IMG/VR virus record: IMGVR_UViG_3300008448_000434 | Span: 1-29,483 of that record | Direction: 5' to 3' (one strand) | DNA: 29,483 nucleotides | Origin: a virus | Part shown: in pieces, positions 18,687 to 25,690 of the stretch | Position numbering within the stretch: position 1 is the stretch's first letter | How the letters are laid out: the number at the start of each line of letters is the position of its first letter | Program-made: the position numbers and the translations under genes | Notes under the pieces: model-generated | What the model was told of the DNA's origin: nothing | Databases searched by the model: none | What the model saw: only the letters and a program-made list of their open reading frames with translations

Positions 18687-20822
18687 TTATGATGGGTAAG
18701 CGATGATGACGATACCGGAACCACCGTTAGCTCCTTGTTGACTTCCTGTTGGAGTAACAGGTGGACCAACATACGCGCCACCACCACCTCCACCACCGAG
18801 ATTAACATTTCCATTGGATGCTACCCCAGTTGTTGGTCCACCAGCGCCACCTCCACCAGATCCCCCAGCACCTCCACTAGTGGGTGATGAATTTGCACCA
18901 TCAGCAGATCCTCCTCCACCTCCACCACCGGCATATGTTATTGAAGAACCATTAATACTAGATGCTAAACCAGATCCACCAATTCCACCAGCAGGTGGGT
19001 TACTTCCAGAACCACCAGCACCTCCACCACCAGATCCAACATATGGAGAAGCTGATGGTGATCCGGGTGATGCTCCTGGTGGACAGAATCCACCATTATT
19101 GCCTTGCGATGGGACAGTTGTTGCCGTGGGTTGATTAGTTCCATCACCTCTATTTCCAGTTCCCGCAGTGCTTTGGAAACGAGCAGCGCCTCCACCACCA
19201 GATCCACCATTTTTACCTGCGTTATTATCTCCTGCTCCACCTCCACCACCACCTTGTGATGTTATTGTTGAAAATATAGAAGCACTTCCAGGAGATCCAT
19301 CTGAGGCACCACCAGCACCTGTTCCTCCAGTTACAGCGCCACCCCCTCCGCCAGATCCAACAGTGATTGAATATGAACCAGGAGATACGGAAAAACCACT
19401 TCCTGTTCTCATTCCGCCAGCTCCACCGCCGCCGGCAAAACGAGCGCCACCTCCGCCGCCACCGCCAACTACAAGGTAGTCAACGGAACTTAAAGAAGGA
19501 TCGGTGACTGTAAAGGTCGCTGATGAAGTAAAGGTGTGAATAGTCTTACCATCAGCATATGAAACTGTTCCACCAGTCGCTTTGACTGACTGTTGACCGA
19601 CCTGATAACGGAGGATGACGATACCGGAACCGCCAGCAGAACCTGATCCTGGAGATGGTTGTGCCCCTCCTCCTCCGCCGCCGCCGCCAGTGTTTGCTGT
19701 TGCAGAGGCGGAAGCACTAGATGGAGACGAAGCACCTGGACCACCAGTAGCTCCACCACCAGATCCACCTGCTCCACCAGTTCCAGCAGGACCAGGTTGT
19801 CCGCTTGCTACTTGTTGACCACCGCCGCCGCCGCCGCCGGCATAAAAGACTGCTGTTCCGGAAATAGATGAAGGTAGTCCAGTTCCTCCTGCACCACCAA
19901 AATTAAGACTACCACCTGCACCAGGTGCTCCTGCACCACCACCTCCTCCTCCACCTCCACCAACTGTTGTTGGAGCAAGAGTGCCTGCACCTTGACCACC
20001 AGGATTTCCTTGCCCAGGAGTGCCTGTTCCTGCGGGCAATCCTCTTCCAAATCCACCACCACCTGATGCGCCAGATGTGCCTCCAGGGCTGCCTCCAGGG
20101 ATGCCCTCACCACCAAGAGAAACGATAGCAGAAAAACCAACATTTGACGAATTAAATGTTGAACTATTACCAGGAACATTTTGTGGAGCACCTCCTGCTC
20201 CAACAATGATTGAATATGCTCCAGGAGAATTACTAACAGTTACACCAATACCAGTTCTGAAACCGCCTGCACCGCCGCCTCCCCCTGCACCATTACCATT
20301 ATCACCATTAGTTCCACCGCCTCCACCACCAACTACAAGATACTCGACAGTATTATTATTAGCAGGAGCAGTTAAAACTTTAAAAGTATTAGATGCAGTA
20401 AACGTATGCGCTTTCCAAAAAACTCCACCACTATAATAAGAAGTTACAATACCACCCGTTGCCTGAATAAAGTTATCTGATGTTGGTTTCCAAGTTGTTC
20501 CGTCATAAACTTCTACAATACCCACTGTTGAATTGTATATAATAGTTCCAACAGCAGTTCCAACACCAGCATTACGTCCAGTGGTCGTTGTAGCGCCTAG
20601 ACCGACACCAGTACTATTAATAAACTTATCACCTACCGTAATACTAGTCTGTATTCCAGATATTTGACCAGTTACATTACCCGTTAAGTTTCCAGTGATA
20701 CTCGTCGCACTCAAAATACCGACCGTTGTGATACCTGAAAGAACCACACCAGTATCACTGAATGTTACGGTGCTTAATCCACTTCGGTTTTGTATTTGAT
20801 TGACACGAATTTCAGAAGCCAT
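18687..20822 (-). CDS. Large fibre/adhesin with two glycine-rich domains (711 aa)
   Basis: N-terminal tag MASEIRVNQIQNRSGLSTVT, a short GNLTGNVTGQ section, then TTTGRNAGVGTAVGTIIYNS. The first lead-in begins near 122 (YYSGGVFWKAHTFTASNTFK), with Gly-rich turns from about 164 to 394 closing at SGIVILRYQVGQQS. The second lead-in is near 415 (GGTVSYADGKTIHTFTSSAT), with turns from 450 to the end GSGIVIIAYPS. It is built like the 808-aa protein with a much shorter N-terminal shaft. The lead-ins are alike across all five Gly-rich modules, while the turn regions differ. It is likely a receptor-binding adhesin by pattern. Confidence 0.85.
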   Translation of the reverse strand: MASEIRVNQIQNRSGLSTVTFSDTGVVLSGITTVGILSATSITGNLTGNVTGQISGIQTSITVGDKFINSTGVGLGATTTTGRNAGVGTAVGTIIYNSTVGIVEVYDGTTWKPTSDNFIQATGGIVTSYYSGGVFWKAHTFTASNTFKVLTAPANNNTVEYLVVGGGGGGTNGDNGNGAGGGGGAGGFRTGIGVTVSNSPGAYSIIVGAGGAPQNVPGNSSTFNSSNVGFSAIVSLGGEGIPGGSPGGTSGASGGGGFGRGLPAGTGTPGQGNPGGQGAGTLAPTTVGGGGGGGGGAGAPGAGGSLNFGGAGGTGLPSSISGTAVFYAGGGGGGGQQVASGQPGPAGTGGAGGSGGGATGGPGASSPSSASASATANTGGGGGGGGAQPSPGSGSAGGSGIVILRYQVGQQSVKATGGTVSYADGKTIHTFTSSATFTVTDPSLSSVDYLVVGGGGGGGARFAGGGGAGGMRTGSGFSVSPGSYSITVGSGGGGGAVTGGTGAGGASDGSPGSASIFSTITSQGGGGGGAGDNNAGKNGGSGGGGAARFQSTAGTGNRGDGTNQPTATTVPSQGNNGGFCPPGASPGSPSASPYVGSGGGGAGGSGSNPPAGGIGGSGLASSINGSSITYAGGGGGGGSADGANSSPTSGGAGGSGGGGAGGPTTGVASNGNVNLGGGGGGGAYVGPPVTPTGSQQGANGGSGIVIIAYPS

Positions 20823-20836
20823 TATGGTTTTTTAGG

Positions 20837-20844
20837 TATTTATT
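20837..20844 (-). promoter_or_regulatory. Late-type promoter containing the upstream stop codon
   Basis: AATAAATA with the TAA stop of the 90-aa gene inside; CC-TAAAAAACCATA and then the ATG of the 711-aa fibre follow. The joint is almost identical to that at 11164. Confidence 0.65.
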
Positions 20845-21112
20845 GAGGTAACTGTGCTGCTGCTTCTTCGTTTCTTTGTGCTGCTGTTTTGACTAGACCT
20901 TCTTCGTATGCCGCTAAGACCATATCAGGTTTGTTAGTAGCAGTGATTGGTTGGTTATTGTCCAACTTATGTTTTACATAAAGGTCGCAGATTTCATCAA
21001 TCGCAATTCTTGCTCTGTTGGTAGCAGCATTATCAATCCAGTCTTGTGGGTCTGCGGCGACATATTGAAGTGCTAGATCTTCTGCTTCTGTTAAGGTAAT
21101 TGTATAATCCAT
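20840..21112 (-). CDS. Small conserved fibre-linked protein, copy 2 (90 aa)
   Basis: Same protein as the 93-aa product at 6240 up to residue 86, differing in two central positions (N-N-QP in place of N-N-EA) and in the last residues (QLPQ in place of an Ala-rich tail). DNA identity is clearly lower than protein identity, with many third-position changes, so the duplication is not very recent or the copies came from different phages. It lies between the C1q fibre (21135) and the 711-aa fibre, as copy 1 follows a C1q fibre too. A dedicated partner of C1q-tipped fibres is a reasonable guess. Confidence 0.75.
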   Translation of the reverse strand: MDYTITLTEAEDLALQYVAADPQDWIDNAATNRARIAIDEICDLYVKHKLDNNQPITATNKPDMVLAAYEEGLVKTAAQRNEEAAAQLPQ

Positions 21113-21128
21113 ATAAAGTCTTTTTGAG

Positions 21129-21136
21129 TATTTATT
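21129..21136 (-). promoter_or_regulatory. Late-type promoter AATAAATA
   Basis: Overlaps the stop of the C1q fibre gene (TAATAAATA); CTC-AAAAAG and the ATG of the 90-aa gene follow 16 nt downstream. Confidence 0.6.
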
Positions 21137-22115
21137 ATCCTATTAAGTACCCACCAAAATTTGGATAATTGTCAGTTGAAGAATTAGTAGATGGATAAAA
21201 AACATTTCCACTATCAGAACTAAAATATATTCTAATTGTATCATTGGCACTTAAAGTCAGTATTGTCTGCTGAATTGCATTAACAGGATATTCCGATCCA
21301 GTAGCAGTAGAATCCAATCTTAACTGTTGGGTATTAACAGAAGAATTATTTTTATGAATAAAAAATCTATAAACATCAGATATATTATTTCCAACATTTG
21401 ACCAGAAAAATAAATAAGTTCCTGCTACTGGTGCGGTAAAAACTCCATTACTTGTATTATAATGACTTCCAATGTTAACATATGTAGATGGAAAAATTAT
21501 ATAGTTTCCAGTAGCATATGTTCCACTACCAACTCCATATGCGTGGAACACTGGTTGATAAGGTGTAGTTATCCTACCGTTTGAATCTACACTAAATCTT
21601 GAGGTATTTGCCGTTAGAATACGAAAAGATCCAGTGCTTGAAGGATTATTGATACCAATATCAAATCCATTATCCGTAGTTGAATAAACATTAGTGTATT
21701 CGCTCCCTCTAAATTGTATTTCATTTAAAGAAGCACTATTTTGAATTGTTATTTTTTGATTTACATTATCAGTTCCTATACCAATATTACCAGTGCTTCC
21801 AAGTCTTAATGACTCAACACCACCTTCAGTAAACGCAATGGTATCAGGTGATGGAAAGAATATTCCTGTGTTTGAGTCCCCACTTGGACTTATAGATGGG
21901 GCAGCAGTAGTTCCGGCAGAAACTACAAGACCATTAGAAAATGTAGCAATGCCAGAAGAATTAACAGTTCCAGTAACATTACCAGTCAAATTACCACTAA
22001 AAGTCGTAGCAGTAACTCTATCAGTTCCGATTGATACATTGTTTCCAACAGTAATGGAACTCGCTACCGAGATCGTACTAACACCAGAAATACTGTTGAA
22101 ATTAATGATTGCCAT
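21135..22115 (-). CDS. Tail fibre-like protein with C1q-type tip (326 aa)
   Basis: N-terminus MAIINFNSISGVSTISVASS, a GNLTGNVTGTVNSSGIATFS shaft, then TTAAPSISPSGDSNTGIFFP (about 90-110), which it shares with the 380-aa fibre at 3584, and GIGTDNVNQKITIQNSASLN. ITTPYQPVFHAYGVG (about 190) leads to the tip with NGVFTAPVAGTYLFFWSNVG and a final NDTIRIYFSSDSG plus FGGYLIG. The F-x-AP-x-AG-x-Y-x-F strand and closing F-x-G-Y-L are C1q-like hallmarks. The tip type matches the 284-aa fibre at 6562, while the middle matches the 380-aa one: a mosaic. Confidence 0.83.
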   Translation of the reverse strand: MAIINFNSISGVSTISVASSITVGNNVSIGTDRVTATTFSGNLTGNVTGTVNSSGIATFSNGLVVSAGTTAAPSISPSGDSNTGIFFPSPDTIAFTEGGVESLRLGSTGNIGIGTDNVNQKITIQNSASLNEIQFRGSEYTNVYSTTDNGFDIGINNPSSTGSFRILTANTSRFSVDSNGRITTPYQPVFHAYGVGSGTYATGNYIIFPSTYVNIGSHYNTSNGVFTAPVAGTYLFFWSNVGNNISDVYRFFIHKNNSSVNTQQLRLDSTATGSEYPVNAIQQTILTLSANDTIRIYFSSDSGNVFYPSTNSSTDNYPNFGGYLIG

Positions 22116-22145
22116 CTATCTTATAATAAGACTTCCAGTTTTGAA

Positions 22146-22153
22146 TATTTATA
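22146..22153 (-). promoter_or_regulatory. Late-type promoter containing the upstream stop codon
   Basis: TATAAATA with the TAA stop of the broken structural gene inside; 30 nt before the 326-aa fibre, with GGAAG between. Confidence 0.65.
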
Positions 22154-23434
22154 CGACGACCCAAACTCCATCAATCGTCAGAGCACCATTAACATTCACA
22201 GGTCCTGCCATCAGACCATTAAAGTTTGTTCCAATATAATGATTGCCGTTCAGAGTATTATCCATTATCACCATACCATTTGAAACATAAATTCCTTGGA
22301 ATGAGTTGCCAACACCAGTGAGTGCTGATACATCAACGCTTGTAGTATTAACTCCAACAGAACTTTCGGTTGTAATACCAGCAGTGTTTGCTCTCCACTT
22401 GGAAGAAACAACGCCAGTCAACAAAGAACCATCACCAACAAACTTGGATGCTGTGATGATTCCTGCACCAACATTGCCCATTGAAACGGCAGCACCAGTC
22501 GTATTGATGCCACCAGGTCCAACTGTAATGGAACCTACAACAACATTATCAGCAGTTGTAAGCCCTACATTGCCAGTGCGCCCATAAAAACCAGTGACAT
22601 TACTTGACGTTGCACCAGCAAAGCCAATGTGTCTTACCTGAATTGCAACTCCACTTCCAGGTGCTGATACAAAACTAATAACATTTGCATTGACACTATA
22701 TGCTCTAGTTACAAAAGCATCTGAAGGATACTGTACAACACCATCTAGTGTAGCTAAAACATTCTGATTGTTTGCTGGTATTTTAGAAAGTGTAAAGTCA
22801 GTTGTTGCATTATTGCCAGTGAAACTATCAACAGTATTATCCGCAATATCAAAGGTTGGGAAGTTGTTGGCAACTAGATTTCCCCAAAAGACATCGGTGA
22901 TTGCTGGGGGTGTTGAAAATACAATGACAGAATCTAAATCAAATCCAAATCCATTTGCTGGTGTTGTCGTATCATTTGGTTGCTGAATAACACCATTAAT
23001 AGAAATTTGAAGTTGAGCAGCACGAGTCATTGCTGCTTTGGTTCCATTATCATATGTTGCCTTGAATCTTGTATTGATTCCGTCGAAGGCAACATTGAAT
23101 GTATGATTTGTTCCTACTCCAGGTCCAGTGATTTGAATAAAGGCGCCGTTTATTGCATTGACATAACTCAATGCAAGACGAATGCTATTTTGGTCGTATT
23201 TAATAATATAGTAAACATTACCAGAAATTAAGTTACCAATTGCAGTTCCAGTGGTGCTGTAAGTAACTCTCTGCCGGTAATGAATCGATGATTGTTTAGC
23301 GTGATTGTGTCATTAACCAGCGAAATGATACTTGAATCACTACCATCGAACGTCAGTGTGTATGATGAAATGTCATCCAAAATTTTGAAAGAATTATTTT
23401 CTCCAATCGAAGGCAGGTTTCCAAGATATGACAT
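22149..23434 (-). pseudogene. Fibre-like structural gene broken by a one-base deletion (about 428 aa if repaired)
   Basis: The N-terminal frame starts at ATG 23434 (MSYLGNLPSIGENNSFKILD) and stops at 23228. From 23273-23277 onward, the frame shifted by one base continues the protein: after HRFITG it reads QRVTYSTTGTAIGNLISGNV, then YYIIKYDQNSIRLALSY, and stays open to 22149. One base is missing in the Gly codon before CAG. The downstream frame has no believable start (a TTG at 23171, no ribosome site). The repaired protein has an early beta domain, GVIQQPNDTTTP, a YPSDAFVTRAYS strand, VGDGSLLTGV, and the shared end cap (GLMAGPVNV...VWVVV). It is either a natural mutation or a sequencing/assembly error. 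Confidence 0.85.
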
Positions 23435-23448
23435 ATCTGTTTTTTAGT

Positions 23449-23456
23449 TATTTATT
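23449..23456 (-). promoter_or_regulatory. Late-type promoter containing the upstream stop codon
   Basis: AATAAATA with the TAA stop of the 71-aa gene inside; AC-TAAAAAACAGAT and then the ATG of the broken gene follow. The intact promoter suggests that the break is recent or artefactual. Confidence 0.65.
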
Positions 23457-23667
23457 CTGGACCAAAAGTGTTTCCTGGAATTCTTGAATCTAATGGAGAT
23501 TCTGGTCCGTTATCTTCAACAACTCTAATTGAACTTTCATCTTGACCTTCATCAATCAATTCTTGCTTTCTAGTTAAAGCTTTTTCTTGAGTTGGAATTT
23601 TTGAATGAGACCAGTCTTTTAGTTCCCATTCACCATCTTTTAAAATTTCTATTCTATAAAAAGTCAT
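23452..23667 (-). CDS. Small hypothetical protein (71 aa)
   Basis: Begins MTFYRIEILKDGEWELKDWS, continues with a Lys/Glu-rich helix (KALTRKQELIDEGQDESS), and ends with IRVVEDNGPESP and SRIPGNTFGPE. I do not recognise the family. It has no membrane segment or signal. It lies 13 nt after the 558-aa fibre, has no clear ribosome site, and its stop forms part of the next late promoter. Small acidic proteins in this position are common partners of fibre genes, but that is only context. Confidence 0.6.
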   Translation of the reverse strand: MTFYRIEILKDGEWELKDWSHSKIPTQEKALTRKQELIDEGQDESSIRVVEDNGPESPLDSRIPGNTFGPE

Positions 23668-23680
23668 ATGAGTTTTATGT

Positions 23681-25357
23681 TTAATAATCCGATATTATTT
23701 TCATATATATACCCGCAATATTACCTGATGAATAGTAACTCGTTGCCTTTGCTTGTAATGTGAGATTATTTCCAGAACTACTTAACGACAAACTAAAACT
23801 TCCAGTGTTCCAACTACCACCAGCGTGTAATTGATTCAATAAGTTAACGCCGTAACCAGGACTAGTAGTATTAAAAGCCCATTCTTGAACATTTTTTGAA
23901 GACGCATCTCCAGACGTAACAAAAATAACTCCACTTGTATCATTAAATCTTGGAAATAAAGTATACCAAGTATTATTACACGTTACCGCTGCGGTATAAC
24001 TGTGAAAACCTGACATATTTCTATATGTTAAATTTGTGCCAGATGCTATATTACCAGTATCAGTTTGATCGTTTAAGTTAGTATATACACGTACCGAAGA
24101 AGACAATACATCACCTTGTACGTGAAGTTTTTGGGTTGGATTGTCGGTTCCTATGCCAGTATTTCCACCTGGAGATATTACTGCAGCTAATCTTGGTGTT
24201 ACAGTTGTATTTGCAGTAGTTGCTTGATTTGCAGTATTGCAAGTATAAAAGTTTATATATCCACCATATGCTTGTTCGATACCACTAAATCCATATGAAG
24301 CAGTATTTGTTGCATAAAAATTATTATTACTTATTCCTCCCTCAATATAATTTAACCATCCTCTTAAGTTATAACCTATTAAATTATTATTATAACTTGA
24401 AACCTGACTAGATGATAATGCTCCATAAGTCGTCCACAAAACTCCATTACCACCAGATACAGTGGCAATTATACTTCCTACATGTAATGCTGCTCGTGGA
24501 TTTGTAAATCCTATACCAACATTACCACCCGATAAAATCCTCATTCTTTCTGTATTGCCACCGGCTTTGAATTCAATTGCGTTTTCAGCACGAAGTTGCA
24601 TATTAGTGGTGCCATCAACATCACCAAAATATCCCCGTGTTGTTCCGCTACTTTGTATAGTAAAAGAACCGTTAAACTTACTACTTCCATTAACATCTAG
24701 TTTTGCACCTGGGGATGCTGTTCCTATGCCCAAGTTACCACCACCAGTACAAGCAAGAATATTACCACTAGTATTGCTGTTTATTAATAAATCACTACCG
24801 TCAATCTGTAAACCTCTATATCCAGAATTCGCAGTATTTCTCGCAGCAATTCTAGAATAAGTGCTAGGACTATTGGCACCTATCATTAAACGTTCAGAAC
24901 CTGCAGTTAATTCTAATTGTTCTGCTGGATTATTAGTGCCTATACCGACAGAAGAACCAGCACTAACTCGTACTCCACTCCTCGCTGTAATAACACCAAC
25001 AGAATCAACGTTAGTCGTGTCTTCATAGGTCACTGTTCCAGCAACACTGACGTTTCCAGTGATTACTGCACTCGCAGCAGTAATGGCACTAACAGTGATA
25101 TTTGGAGTTCCTGAAAGACCTGTTGCGTTTCCTGTTACATTACCAGTTAAGTTTCCACTAAAAGTTGTAGCAGTGACAACACCTGTGGAATTAATATTCC
25201 GAATAGAAAGCCCTGTGGAATGTAGATCGGAACTTCCTATTGTAAAACCTGCACTATGAATCGTAACGGCACTTCCAACATTGATTTGCGAAGCCGTAAC
25301 GACTCCTATGTTTATAGAACTTTGAAGAACTTCGCCACTAATCTTTGTAAGTGCCAT
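23681..25357 (-). CDS. Tail fibre-like protein, multi-module (558 aa)
   Basis: The N-terminus MALTKISGEVLQSSINIGVV is typical of one cyanophage fibre class. Then come GNLTGNVTGNATGLSGTPNI and the TVTYEDTTNVDSVGVITARS module shared with the 534-aa fibre. Three GIGT/GIGF-x-NP repeats follow (about 137, 210 and 295: VGIGTNNPAEQLEL, LGIGTASPGAKLDV, VGIGFTNPRAALHV), with a fourth at about 400 (TGIGTDNPTQKLHV). The last 130 residues form the tip (GFHSYTAAVTCNNTWYTLFP, ending NIAGIYMKIISDY). The ATG lies one base after the upstream stop, so translation is likely coupled. I do not recognise the tip fold. Confidence 0.83.
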   Translation of the reverse strand: MALTKISGEVLQSSINIGVVTASQINVGSAVTIHSAGFTIGSSDLHSTGLSIRNINSTGVVTATTFSGNLTGNVTGNATGLSGTPNITVSAITAASAVITGNVSVAGTVTYEDTTNVDSVGVITARSGVRVSAGSSVGIGTNNPAEQLELTAGSERLMIGANSPSTYSRIAARNTANSGYRGLQIDGSDLLINSNTSGNILACTGGGNLGIGTASPGAKLDVNGSSKFNGSFTIQSSGTTRGYFGDVDGTTNMQLRAENAIEFKAGGNTERMRILSGGNVGIGFTNPRAALHVGSIIATVSGGNGVLWTTYGALSSSQVSSYNNNLIGYNLRGWLNYIEGGISNNNFYATNTASYGFSGIEQAYGGYINFYTCNTANQATTANTTVTPRLAAVISPGGNTGIGTDNPTQKLHVQGDVLSSSVRVYTNLNDQTDTGNIASGTNLTYRNMSGFHSYTAAVTCNNTWYTLFPRFNDTSGVIFVTSGDASSKNVQEWAFNTTSPGYGVNLLNQLHAGGSWNTGSFSLSLSSSGNNLTLQAKATSYYSSGNIAGIYMKIISDY

Positions 25358-25358
25358 A

Positions 25359-25685
25359 TCAGGTCATTTCTAACAGGGTAACCGCAACATCTAAACTTCC
25401 AGCAACATCACTTTTAGCAGTTAAGGTATCCGTTGCTTCCAATACAATTTTATTACCTTGCATAAATTCTAAGGTTGATCCCTGTGGAATGGGAACGTTT
25501 CTCAAAAGACTGATATTATCTCCGACTGCTCTTGTAATTCCAATACCAACATTAATACCCGTACCCGATACATTTGCGAGTGTAATGCCAATAATAGTTG
25601 TTGTGGTCGCAGATGGAGCAGTATAAATGCCAACAGTTGTTACACCTACACTTGCTTTAGTTTTCAATTTAAAAGCGTTCGTCAT
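25359..25685 (-). CDS. Small conserved virion-type protein (108 aa)
   Basis: Begins MTNAFKLKTKASVGVTTVGI, with beta strands TTTTIIGITLANVSGTGINV, DNISLLRNVPIPQGSTLEFM and NKIVLEATDTLTAKSD, ending VAVTLLEMT. I recall this compact all-beta protein from many T4-like cyanophages, between a very long structural gene and a MALTKISGE fibre, the same order as here. Its length and the IP-x-GS-x-LE turn suggest a small virion or baseplate component, without proof. It starts 5 nt after the long gene and its stop is one base from the next start, so the three genes form one unit. Confidence 0.75.
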   Translation of the reverse strand: MTNAFKLKTKASVGVTTVGIYTAPSATTTTIIGITLANVSGTGINVGIGITRAVGDNISLLRNVPIPQGSTLEFMQGNKIVLEATDTLTAKSDVAGSLDVAVTLLEMT

Positions 25686-25690
25686 TTATA

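Noticed and set aside
23169-23171. TTG at 23171 as the start of an independent 340-aa gene
   Set aside because: There is no ribosome site, and the same frame continues upstream as a protein that joins the 23434 gene after one inserted base.
23267-23280. Programmed ribosomal frameshift in the broken structural gene
   Set aside because: There is no X-XXY-YYZ slippery site or evident downstream pseudoknot; a lost base explains it more simply.
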